64,000 nucleotides of DNA from Saccoglossus kowalevskii (Eukaryota > Hemichordata > Enteropneusta > Harrimaniidae), in contig NW_003120918.1 in assembly GCF_000003605.2 (NCBI RefSeq), positions 588,546 through 652,545 of the forward strand, in the 5' to 3' direction. A program made the position numbers and the translations under genes. This document shows positions 26,301 to 37,153 of the stretch, one piece after another (positions within the stretch are counted from its first letter, which is position 1; every line of letters begins with the position of its first letter). A model generated the notes under the pieces. That model was not told the DNA's origin, made no database searches, and saw only the letters and a program-made list of their open reading frames with translations.

Positions 26301-29249
26301 TAATGCGCCCATGTGTTAGTTACGACACAAATTTGTCAGCGTGTCTGTCAACACTCGTCAAATCGCGTTATCAGCGAGGACCGGAGCTTCATGGAGTTGG
26401 AGAAACGTTCGTTGAATTGTTTGCCGATATAATTTTTATACGTCGGTACATGGAATATGAATTACTTTCCTCATCGAGTAAAAACGAATTAAAGTGCTAG
26501 CACCGTTTCCATTAGTGCCCAATCCACAAATATTAAATCCTCGCTTTTATGAAACACACAGAGCGCCCCCAAACGACCATATGATTGGTGCTATGAACAA
26601 GATGGTGTTCCTTTTCTGAACAAATTAGGAATTGATTGACGGGCAGGAAAATGGACCACAAACATTATTCATTATACATTGTATATTTAATCATTTATTT
26701 ATTTATTTGGAGACGGCGGGCGGATATTAAATGTCAGAATTAATTTATTACTGTGGGGCCTTTACTGAGACAAATAAGCGGGATGTCCACGGGTTGGAAT
26801 TACATTGTTACAGTACGCAGTAAACACATACAGCGATATTGCTACATGAACAGATTGAAGCAGCTTTAAAAAAATGGATCGTGGTAATCCCACATACTCT
26901 CCACGTCCCGTATTGTGTGACGTCACTAACAGTTTACGAATATCTTACTTACCTACAAGAGGCGATTGAATGGATGAAAAAATGAGCGCAATCGGACTGC
27001 ATAGAAAAATATTAAAACATAAAAACTTGCAAATTCATTAGCAATTTGTTTGCGCTGAATTGGATGCATGGCGCCAGGGTTGGTCGAGTTATTTTTAGAT
27101 CGGAAATTGACTGACGTGTGGCAGTTCAGATAAATGCAATGTCGACACTGCGTGACACGTGCCCAGTAACCACATCACTGGGCTCTGCGACTTGTACTCT
27201 TCTAACTAGTTTATCTCATAGCTACATACACGTAAAAGCTCTTCAGCGTCAAATTAATAAGGGCACTTTAGCCTTTTGCAGAGATTCGTCTGAGTGTGTT
27301 TGAACAAGTGGGCGCTCGGATAAAAGTCGATATATCGGCGCGATTTATCCTATATATAGCTAGTCTGATCCAGTGTGTCTCATATGCCTGGAAAATGTCA
27401 ATATCCGAATGCTTTTAATTTCGTCGTCGACAATTATCAATGATAACATTCTGTTCTAGCAACGACGACCTGATAAGTTGCGAATGTTACGCACGGTACA
27501 GCCCTGGGCAAGGACTCCATATTAATCGTATCGATATCAAAATTGGCGACAAAAATAAAACTTGGTAAATTACAGGTTTAGTTTTGCCATTACATCGAGT
27601 AGGCTTCTAAAGTAACATAGAGGTATAAAGAATATTACGTTTACTCAAGCAGAATGCATTTATCACCGCTGCTGCTATCTTGTGTCGGAAATGAATGCTT
27701 TATTAAATAAACGAGAAGAACGTTGTTAAGTTGATCTTGAACCATGTGCAGCTATTGTCAATTTCCGACGGGTGTGTCGAGCGTTATGCAGATTTCTATC
27801 TGCCTGACACTTGATAAAAGCAGCGATAGTATTGTTGCATGCGTTCTATGAATATAATACACTCAGTGTATTGTAGTCCATTGTACACATATTTAATCGA
27901 CCTAACATTTGGAGTCCATGCTCACTATGACGAAGGTGACGTAAGCCTATTTATCTTTGTTATACGCGAGTATTAGTCAAAATTGTCTATGTTAGTGTTA
28001 TTTACACTTTGAGTAATTGTTGTAACCACTGTTTTGTTATGCTTACTTATGCTTCAAATGAATGCACGCTAACCCGGCTTTGAAAAGTGATCATTCAACA
28101 CAATCGGGTAATGGCGTTTGTAGCATAGATGGTATAGGAAAAATGCATGAACGTGAGAATTTTTTTTTTTCGAAATCAATGTTTATATTTGCTTTGCTAT
28201 AAATTTGTAAATGTATAATTGAATTAACTTCAAAAACTAAATAATCCACATGTACCAGTATTTGCACATGAAATTACAGCTTCGTTGCTTCGAATGAAAT
28301 GCTCCAATAGCATGTCTATGGTTTGAGCCGTAATATAAATCACCCAAAACCATGTAAATACAAGACAAAATTCATTTGTACGATTCATTCTAGATGTAGT
28401 TGCATTGTCACTAAAGATACTGTAGAACACGTTGAAATAGATGTAGGCAATTGTAGCGGATTTGACTCTTGGCGTGAATTAACAGAATCTTAAGGTAGCG
28501 GGACTATTATTTGCATACTTGTTTTCTTCTTCTAATTGGGACCAAACGACTACAAATAGAAACAAAAAGTGTGTTTTTCATGCCCGTATCTGCATTCTAC
28601 GGTGCGTTACTTAATCAATAATGAAAAATTACTTTTTTTGTAAAAAACATAATTACGCATTTATACTGGTGATAAGAAGTTTTGTTTTCACTTTTCCTAG
28701 TTGTTCAATAGTCTGGTAAATTGAATGTGTCTGGACAGTTTTATTCAAGTAACGCGTTTTGAAAAGTAGTGTCCTGAATTTTAATTTCTGTTTTAGTCGC
28801 ATTGACCCCAATTCAAACCACAACACATTTGTAAATAATCCATGAAATAGTTTGTCTGGACACATTCAAGTTCCTCTCATTGTCACCTTAAAGCTGTGAA
28901 AATTTGGTGTTAATCCGACGACAATAAGTATACGTTATTTTTTGTTAAAGACCTTGTATTTTGAAAAACATAAACTCCTAGAAAACGTCGATGAAGTCAC
29001 AGCAAAGATTTTCAAGCTTGTTTATCTGCACAAGCGATTCGTTTTCCCATCAAGGACTATTTTAACATGTGTAGGGACATCCAAATGTGTAAGGCTATTG
29101 GAAACCAAAACAAATTAAAGGAATGGGATAGCTATAGTTCGATAAAATCGGCATATGAAAACACTAAAATCAATGATTTTTTTCAGTGGCTGTGTGACCT
29201 TGTGTCTGACACATTCATATGCAAATGACTAATCTGTGAAATAAACAGG
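23308..29249. other. Intergenic, no supported gene
   Basis: AT-rich with pyrimidine runs (about 23830-23862), a short (TTTA)n at about 26693-26710, and a poly-T tract near 28160. One protein-like minus frame at 24374-24592 is listed separately. No other coding signal was seen. Confidence 0.5.
24374..24592 (-). other. Unassigned ORF, possible exon
   Basis: A 72-codon frame with balanced, protein-like composition (Ser, Thr, Asp, Lys, Arg). It contains FDMFRFADQLTRPINMLPAL and ends in TAA. The first codon is GTG; the first ATG is 24 codons in. It has no recognised domain or clear acceptor. Most such frames in this window are chance. Confidence 0.15.
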
Positions 29250-29907
29250 NNNNNNNNNNNNNNNNNNNNNNNNNNNNNNNNNNNNNNNNNNNNNNNNNNN
29301 NNNNNNNNNNNNNNNNNNNNNNNNNNNNNNNNNNNNNNNNNNNNNNNNNNNNNNNNNNNNNNNNNNNNNNNNNNNNNNNNNNNNNNNNNNNNNNNNNNNN
29401 NNNNNNNNNNNNNNNNNNNNNNNNNNNNNNNNNNNNNNNNNNNNNNNNNNNNNNNNNNNNNNNNNNNNNNNNNNNNNNNNNNNNNNNNNNNNNNNNNNNN
29501 NNNNNNNNNNNNNNNNNNNNNNNNNNNNNNNNNNNNNNNNNNNNNNNNNNNNNNNNNNNNNNNNNNNNNNNNNNNNNNNNNNNNNNNNNNNNNNNNNNNN
29601 NNNNNNNNNNNNNNNNNNNNNNNNNNNNNNNNNNNNNNNNNNNNNNNNNNNNNNNNNNNNNNNNNNNNNNNNNNNNNNNNNNNNNNNNNNNNNNNNNNNN
29701 NNNNNNNNNNNNNNNNNNNNNNNNNNNNNNNNNNNNNNNNNNNNNNNNNNNNNNNNNNNNNNNNNNNNNNNNNNNNNNNNNNNNNNNNNNNNNNNNNNNN
29801 NNNNNNNNNNNNNNNNNNNNNNNNNNNNNNNNNNNNNNNNNNNNNNNNNNNNNNNNNNNNNNNNNNNNNNNNNNNNNNNNNNNNNNNNNNNNNNNNNNNN
29901 NNNNNNN
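29250..29907. other. Assembly gap (N)
   Basis: A run of 658 N, about 770 bp upstream of the gene A start codon. It could hide a 5' untranslated exon or promoter sequence of gene A. Confidence 0.99.
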
Positions 29908-30674
29908 AATGCCAGTATAAAGAGAATCACTTCGATACCCACGAAAATCGATGATATAAGGAGTTTGTGTCACGAACTTCTTATAGATGTCATGACGCAA
30001 ACATTGATTTCATTTTCATCCTTTCCATTTTTGACGTTTTACAAGTATTCCAAGCAATAGTTGTGCTCACGCCTGTTGGGAATGCATTGACACGAAGTTC
30101 GATGTACTTATATTACGCCCATTTGCGTCAATTGTTTTTCTGTGAGTCGTATGTACATCTTAATAGTCATCATTTATTCTAAGGGTTCTAACGAATGGTA
30201 ATATTATGTACTAATTATATAATAATAACAATATGTTGTTTATTTCCGTTTTTCCAATTATCGTTTTATTTACATGCACAGATTATACGTGACTCGAATT
30301 AGAAACACAGTGTCCTGAAATCGACGCGAGCTGGATGATTCTCCAATTCGTTGTTAATATTCCCCCGAGGCAGCTGATGTACTGATTACAGATCAATATA
30401 TCGATTACAAAACAACACAGTATTCAGCAAGGTTTTTACAACGAGGGAAGTTGAAGAAGAGAGTGTGTGTTTTGAAAACTGGTTTGAATACAAATGAGAT
30501 GTTGTGCTCGCAGTCAAATCGTCAGTGACTTTTCACTTTGACACGTTTTAATATTTGTTTATACCCATCTTTCACAAAGTGATTTATTCAGGTGTCATAT
30601 CTACCACGTCATACTACTAGTTGGTACGATTCTTGTGGCATCTACTATTTGCAACAACACAGTGAGGTGTGAAA

Positions 30675-31097
30675 ATGGCGTATGATTGCATATGGAGTGG
30701 AAACCTTTCCTATTATAACAGCACAGAAGGCGATATATCTTTGTTCCCGTGCGGCGATAACGACACCTCTTCCGAAAACGCCTATGACTGGGACTATTAT
30801 TACGACGTGAAATTACCCACAAGGCTCCGCAATTTCGTGTATCCAGCTCCGCACGAGTGGTTTCTCATTTCCGTTTACGCACTGGTTTTTCTTATGGCTC
30901 TCGTCGGTAACGTGCTCGTCTGCTTCGCCGTGTTGCGGAACCAACAGATGCGAACTGTTACAAACTATTACATTGTTAACCTGTCCTTTGCCGATATATT
31001 GGTGTCTCTCATTTGCTTGCCCGTGACTGTGACATTTGAGACCACCGAAACCTGGTACTTTGGCGACTTGGCCTGCAAAATAATTCCCTATGTTCAG
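30675..31097 (+). CDS. Gene A coding exon 1 (N-terminus to start of TM3)
   Basis: Encodes residues 1-141: glycosylated N-terminus, TM1 (about 62-86), TM2 (about 96-121) and the start of TM3, ending IPYVQ. The donor is CAG|GTTGGT, a moderate site, and the exon ends in phase 0. Paralogue B breaks at exactly the same residue. The ATG at 30675 is the only in-frame ATG ahead of TM1; the in-frame GTG two codons upstream is not a plausible start. Confidence 0.92.
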
Positions 31098-34000
31098 GTT
31101 GGTACACAAACATAAAATTGGATGATTGAATGATTGGTCGATTGAATGATTGATTGATCATTCATTCATTCATTCGTTCGCTCGTTTGTTGATTGATTGA
31201 TTCATTCATTCATTTATTGCAGTAATTTAGATGAAGTGTTGTTGATTAAGGATCAAGTCGATTTGTCCCAACTATTATTATTTAGACATATAAGTAAATA
31301 AAGTAAATAAAGAAAGCCGTTGTATGATTGAAAAAAAATTTAATTATCAAGCTGTTTTATTACGATGCAATACGCGTACATACACAAAATAGGCGTATTG
31401 AAGATATCATCCCCTCTTCACGTTTTAACAATACATCAAATGACTCGTTTATCTCAATCGCATTTTGTTTTGTAAAATTGTACAAGCAATGACAACATAA
31501 CTGGTAATTTACTCGGATATAATGATTACAATCACATACGACTTTCTCAGTCATCAAGTTATTGCGCAAACCACGGGGGAAATATTTTAATACGCACATA
31601 AAATCTCATTTATTCCCGAGTGATTATTTGCTAATCATGGCATCAATTTGCCCCCAACAAATCGATTGAAGACAATGTCGTTTGAGTACTAATTAGTAGA
31701 GAGCGCTGTATTGTTGAATGTCTTTGAAATGTCAGAGGGACTTGTTCCTGTCAATGCGCATGATTAGAATACTTCTCTTCGTAAGAACCAGCAATTGGAA
31801 CGCTATATCTCATTTCAATATACATTGAACAAATGCACACTGATGCAATTGAACAGTGTAGTACATGTTTGTAAATATGCAAAATACGTAAGCAAATACG
31901 TTATAAACGTTAACTGCCAGATATCTTCTGGTTAATTATTATTTTGCTTATTTCGCGGACTGGAAAATGAAACCTAGTGAATATGTAAACTTGAGCATAG
32001 AATACATTATCTAAATGATAAAACTGTGAATTTGATTTTAACAAATATTTCTGAAATGCTAAATCAGTGAAATTTAAACCAAGTGAAAATTAGTAGTTAC
32101 ACAGTATCGTCTCGTTTTGTGGTATTCATTTCATAGAACGTCTTGTATTGAACATTTAACATTGTTGGAGGTATTCACTTTCGGTAATAACATCAATCAA
32201 TGTGTTAGTGTGTATGTGTGTGTTTTCGGGTGGGATAAAAGCATTTTAGATATAATCAATGCAAAACCTGTACGCATCACGAAATACAGTTTCAATAAAT
32301 TACTAAAAACACACTTTCCAACCTCGTTGATATATGTAAGCATGTGACACATTTGATCGTTGCAGGTAGTTTCTATGAGTGTATCCGTATTGACGCTGAG
32401 CGCCATTGCTGTAGACAGATACTTCGCCATCTGCCAGCCTCTACTCTTTAAAAGTACAGCAAAGCGGACGCTGACTATTATATTCTCTATATGGTTGGTA
32501 TCGTTCATTATACCAATACCACAGGCCATAGTGTATGAGACGGAGGCCGCCGATACTTACAAAAGAACATATATCTATTTCACCAAGTGTTACGAGGTTC
32601 GTTAAATATGTCATTTGCTTACACAGCATCGACAATGTGGCCCGCATGTATGAGGAACATACCTTAGACGCAAATCTCGCCGCCGAGATCTCGTTGAGGA
32701 AGAGCGAGCAACGAGATTTGTTGCCCCTCAGAGCGCATTTCATTCTTTCCTGAAATCAAATACCGTGGTTACACAGATCAGTAGTCGCGATGAAGTAGAA
32801 AACGGAAATACTATTTCATGCACTCGAACAAGTTTGCGCCTTTACCGCTCGCAATGAGATCTCGGCCGGCCATTCGCGTCTCCTATAATAACATTGGAAG
32901 CATACATGCAACAGACACGTTAATATATCATCGGTAATATTATGAATTGAAACCGTGCAATATGCAATTAGCATTAACGATGTGTCTTGATTAAAAGCAT
33001 GTGCAGTTAACACGAAAATCATGTCTTTGAGTCGTTTATGGGCAAAAATCTTCAACATCAGTGTATTGTAATTATAGCATATTTCTGATCATACGTATTG
33101 AACATGCCACTCACTTTCTCTCTCCAGAAAGTTTGGTTTGGCACCATCCAACAAAAGATCTACCACGTGGCGTTAGTGCTTGTCATCTACGTCATCCCAC
33201 TTCTGTTGATTGGCATCGCCTATCTGTTTATATGCCGGCAACTGTGGGCTACGATTCCGGGTACCATGCCTTCTGGGGGCGGCAAACATTGCCATTCCAA
33301 TGGATCGGATATGAACAGGACGACGATGAGCCAGCTGAAATCACGCCGGAAGGTAGCCAACATGCTGATCATTGTTGCCATTCTGTTCGCCCTGTGTTAT
33401 CTGCCTTTACATCTGTTAAATATCATCAGGTGAGCATCTATCACGTGATCAGAATTTAACTGAACTATAAGTCGCGTCAATTAAATGCTATTCACCTCAA
33501 TCAAGCTTGTTACATAAATTATGCTAATTTTTGTCGAATCTTAAAGGTCGCGTGCATGCCATTATTTCGTTTATATATCCCTGCGATCAATATCCTATGA
33601 CGTCACTATTTTACTATGTATAGATGCGGGAAAACCGATTCGTGCAAAAACTCTTTTTGTTCTTGGTTATTTATAGAATAAACAGGCGATTGGGATTATA
33701 TTGTCATGCTGTTCAAAAAAAGAGCAAGAACATAGTTCAGACTTACACATAAATCGTCATTTTCGTATATTTATCTGCTGCATAGCTGTTTGAGAATAAT
33801 TATTTCGCCAATTAAATCGACTCAATTTGTACATTGATTATTAGTATAAATTATGTTCATAAATAATATAATAACGTTAAATAAAAATGCCGTTTAAACT
33901 TAGCAAACAAGGTGAAACGATCTGCAATTACCTAATTGGCATTGCCATCAGCAGATGTTGTGATTCAGGGAAACAGACAGAGAAGGCAGAACGAGCGTAT

Positions 34001-37000
34001 AGAGAGGGGGATTCAATTAATTGATACAGGCAGATTTTGGACCAAACATATTTAGAGATACGGCACAGTATATTAATGCCAGATGGGAAGTAATAATAAT
34101 ACAAAGTTGAGAGTCAAATTCAATTGAAATAAGAATTACGCTAATAATATCATGCAGCACCTAGCCACACATGAAATACAAAAAAAAAACATGTGTAATT
34201 TTACATGTAAATAACAATACTTGATCGAATTAAATTTTAACATAATGTCTTTCATTTCCAAAAAGGTCGCTAAATGATGGTAAAAATTACTTTCTTTCTT
34301 GCAATTAAAATGCTAAAATTGGCCTTCAGACACTCACTGTTCACACGATAAATTCTATAAATATTCAATTCTTTAAAGTTGTTTGGCCATTTATTCTCTC
34401 ACTCTGTTTAACCATTTGTTGGGTGGATAATACAACGTGGTAAAATGTCTCTTACAGAGCAATGCTTCCCACTTGTCCTGGCTAAAACTTTAGATCATGC
34501 TGAAACAATAAACACAGATTACGTCACAATTCCGCTTCCTCTATTCGTATATTCCGGACAAAATATAATGGTCACATGTGGAAATGTACCAGCATTCTTT
34601 CGGAAAAGAATTGAGACAAATGTAACAGTCAACTTTGGCATTTCAAGATTTCTCACGTATGTATGCGTAATTGGGGATTTCCAAGTGTGCATATTACGCA
34701 ATTAAACACCTAACTGTGAAATACCGAAGCCTTCATTCACATTGTAAGCAGCAACGTAAGACTTGCCGGTACTTTACTGTCGCACCTTTTGTGCAGATCT
34801 TGGTAGTAGTAGTAGCAAGTATTTGAAAGGTTTTCATTTGGCAAGATAACGATAAATAAGTGTTTTTTGAGTTGAGCTCGCCTCTTGAACATATGTATAC
34901 TTTTAACGCGTGCGCAGTTTAATATTTCGATTTTAGTCACCATTAACAGAATAAAACTGCATAATTGTTTCCACACTTTTTCTTAGAACTGTTGACAATG
35001 GCCTACGTTCCACATTAGTACAGTATGTTCAGCTTGTTTGGTCCAAAATTAACAAAACAATTATAAAAAATTACATATAAATAAAAATAATTTGGATTCT
35101 TGGATTAACGTTAGTTATCGCTTGAAATAGAAACAAATCTTATCACTGACAATTGTTTGATAATCTAAATGCTTATTCTGTTTTGCCAGTTTCTCTATTT
35201 TATGATTACTTTTACATATTATTGTCTTATTTTCATTTTAAAAAACAAGTAGTTATATATAACTATATATATTTGTATTAAATAACGTTCAAACAGGGCG
35301 TGGCTAGCACGCGGCTTTTAAAGTATGTGTGCGTTGATATCAATGGTCACTGATAGATACAATCTGAAAATCGTCATCAAATAAGGTTAGATTGAAAATG
35401 CGTATTCCAGGTTCAATAACAAAACGTTATGTTAAATACATTTATGTTTTTTTTTAGTGTTTATAGTTACGAATAATATAGTTGTACATCATTCAATTTG
35501 ATTCAGGGCTTGTGAAATCTCACATTGAATCACAAAAGTTGTCATTTTATTGTCATAATGTGAAGATAACTAGAAAAAGGTTATATTGAGATTTTGTAAA
35601 TGCCTTAAGGTATATATCCAATAACATAAGAGACGAAAAAACAAACAACCAACCGACTTAAGTCACAAGGCACATGCTCGAATCATTGTCATAACTCATA
35701 AGCGGACTGCAATAAATGTGTTACCCCTTCTATATTATAGTTTTCCTAACTGACATTAATCTTTTAATATATTTTTGCAGGCAATTCCCGATTTTTGACG
35801 AGGTCGTACAAGAAGATCGCCATTCTTTCCACATACCCTTCCTCGTCGCTCATTGGCTAGCGTTTGCCAACAGTGCCACCAATCCTGTTGTCTATAACTT
35901 TTTGAGTGGTAAGTCAATATTCCCCCATACCCACATACCCCATAGAACGATGGTTTAAAGGAAGGTGGTCGTCGCGCTACGCATGTGTGACATTTGTGTT
36001 GATAAACATTGATTTTCCGACAATCCAATGCGCTCTTGTAATGGAAATCACAAGTATGAGATGTGACCTGGACGAGACTTTTACTAATTACAGCCGGTGA
36101 CTCCTTCGTTACATTTCAATCACCTAAAATACATAATTAAAGCTTGGTAACGTCTCAGTTTGTACTCGCTGATCTGAGCAGCAGCCAAAGTCGCCATATT
36201 TGAGAGTTAGATTTACATTAATGCTTACAAATTGTAATCGTGCAAACTGTACACAAATATATACAATGCACCAGTAAAGAAAATCGTCTACTTCTGCACT
36301 GACATATTTAAAGATATATTTTAATCCGATATTAATAACAAGCTCAATCAAGTATCGATTGATTGCGAATGACACATTCTCAGCAATGAATAAGGAAACA
36401 GTTGAGATTATAAAAAGCAATTTATATGTGGTATATTTGTCCGTGTTAAAGTTAACAACAGTTCCCCTGACAACAGGACACAGCGCCGGTTAATGTAGGT
36501 TAATGTAAATATTCAAAAGGAAAGCCAATGCTTTAATGGTGTTCTCTGCGCAGTTATTTATATCCTGAAAAAGAACATAATTAAAGAAACAATATATACG
36601 CAGAGTTCAACTTTTTACAATCTTGCTATATAAAGCCATGCCATTGCTATATAAAGCCTGCATTATTGGGATATAAATATTTCAGGTTTATACAACAGCC
36701 AAACTTAATTTGGGTTTCCGCATATTATACGAAACTGCAGCCTCGCCGCACATAGTGCTGCAATAATAAACTTATAAGGCTTGATTGCAGTAATTAACTA
36801 CTCTATTTATATATTCGAACGAGCCAGCACTGGTCCAGCGTGTAAGCACACTTTTTAATGTCACCCTTCCTGTCTTTCCCGGCATTGCCTCTCATGATAC
36901 TAATAAATGAGTAAAGTAAGTGCGAAATAACACTAATGGTGTCTAATCTCTTGTAGCTAAATTCCGTAAGGAGTTTAAGGCGGCGTTCACGTGTTGCTTG

Positions 37001-37153
37001 TCTTGCTGCGCCCGGAAACGACGCAGACGCCACAAACGCGGCGGTTACCAGGGTTCTATAATGCACAGCTCAATGGCATCCACGTCGAAATCATACGGGA
37101 ATTGTACAGAGCATATTTCTATGTCTACTGTCCGCACTGGTGTACACGTGTAG
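30675..37153 (+). CDS. Receptor gene A: orexin/hypocretin-type G protein-coupled receptor, 5 coding exons, 426 aa
   Basis: Class A peptide GPCR acting at the plasma membrane; vertebrate relatives bind orexins and couple mainly to Gq. CDS = 30675-31097, 32366-32596, 33128-33429, 35781-35908, 36957-37153. The joined frame stays open to a TAG at 37151. Seen: an extracellular N-terminus with glycosylation sequons at N10, N15 and N29; GN in TM1 (N79); LSFAD in TM2 (D107); C134 paired with C216 of ECL2; DRY at 158-160; W184 in TM4; P242 in TM5; FALCYLP in TM6 (305-311); NPVVY in TM7 (353-357); and a tail with CCLSCC (374-379) for likely palmitoylation. The stretches MRTVTNY, FKSTAKR, FALCYLP and HWLAFANSATNP are typical of orexin receptors. 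The invertebrate allatotropin receptors are the sister family and the main alternative. The start is the first in-frame ATG and gives a family-typical length. Its paralogue lies tail to tail downstream. Confidence 0.93.
31116..31217. repeat. Self-complementary tetranucleotide repeat in gene A intron 1
   Basis: GATT/TGAA-type tetranucleotides switch to ATTC-type and back, so a TGATTGATTGAT arm faces an ATTCATTCATTC arm. The tract can fold on itself. It begins 18 bp past the exon 1 donor. Confidence 0.85.
31931..32096 (+). repeat. Dispersed repeat family copy 2, in gene A intron 1
   Basis: Opposite-orientation relative of 18073-18250, estimated by eye at about 75-80% identity. It lies in the 1,268-bp first intron of gene A, about 270 bp before exon 2. 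Repeats of AGTGAA-containing motifs are visible inside it. Confidence 0.75.
32366..32596 (+). CDS. Gene A coding exon 2 (TM3-ECL2)
   Basis: Encodes residues 142-218: rest of TM3 with DRY (158-160), ICL2 with FKSTAKR, TM4 with W184, and ECL2 up to the disulfide Cys216. The acceptor is TTGCAG. The donor, GAG|GTTCGT, is weak, but the paralogue has a canonical GAG|GTAAAC at the same place. Both ends are phase 0. Confidence 0.92.
32666..32881. mobile_element. Foldback/MITE-like inverted repeat in gene A intron 2
   Basis: The left arm starts AGACGCAAATCTCGCCGCCG and the right arm ends CGGCCATTCGCGTCT. Both contain the CGAGATCTCRTTG motif and a GAGCG block. The ends are imperfect inverted repeats over about 40 bp with a 216-bp total span. 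No clear target duplication. It makes up about 40% of the 531-bp intron. Confidence 0.65.
33128..33429 (+). CDS. Gene A coding exon 3 (TM5-TM6)
   Basis: Encodes residues 219-318 plus two bases of codon 319. It starts KVWFGTIQQK, then TM5 with H231 and P242, a short basic ICL3 ending QLKSRRKVA, and TM6 with CYLP (308-311) and N316. The acceptor CTCTCTCCAG follows a good pyrimidine tract. The donor CAG|GTGAGC is strong. Confidence 0.93.
35781..35908 (+). CDS. Gene A coding exon 4 (ECL3-TM7)
   Basis: Encodes the end of codon 319 to codon 361 plus one base: ECL3, then TM7 with H343, HWLAFANSATNP and NPVVYNFLS. The acceptor is TTTTTGCAG and the donor GTG|GTAAGT. Its length of 128 bp is identical to exon 4 of gene B. 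Confidence 0.93.
35955..36208 (+). mobile_element. Second, 3'-truncated copy of the TTAA MITE, in gene A intron 4
   Basis: Matches 20968-21220 in the same orientation: GTTGATAAACATTGATTTTC, ACAATCCAATGCG, CCGGTGACTC, AAGCTTGG and AACGTCTCAGTT are shared. The left edge still has TTAA followed by AGG. The right terminal repeat present in the other copy is missing or unrecognisable. Inserted just after exon 4. Confidence 0.8.
36957..37153 (+). CDS. Gene A coding exon 5 (helix 8 and C-terminal tail)
   Basis: The acceptor is CTCTTGTAG. The split codon gives Ala, then KFRKEFKAAFTCC (helix 8 plus a Cys cluster), a basic stretch ARKRRRRHKRG, a Ser/Thr-rich tail and a final GVHV before TAG. The tail aligns with gene B at FKAAF, CC, KRG, SKSY and MS. 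The end was found by following the phase required by exon 4. Confidence 0.88.

Noticed and set aside
33061-33459. 132-codon plus frame overlapping receptor exon 3
   Set aside because: Out-of-frame shadow of the gene A TM5-TM6 exon; no domain.
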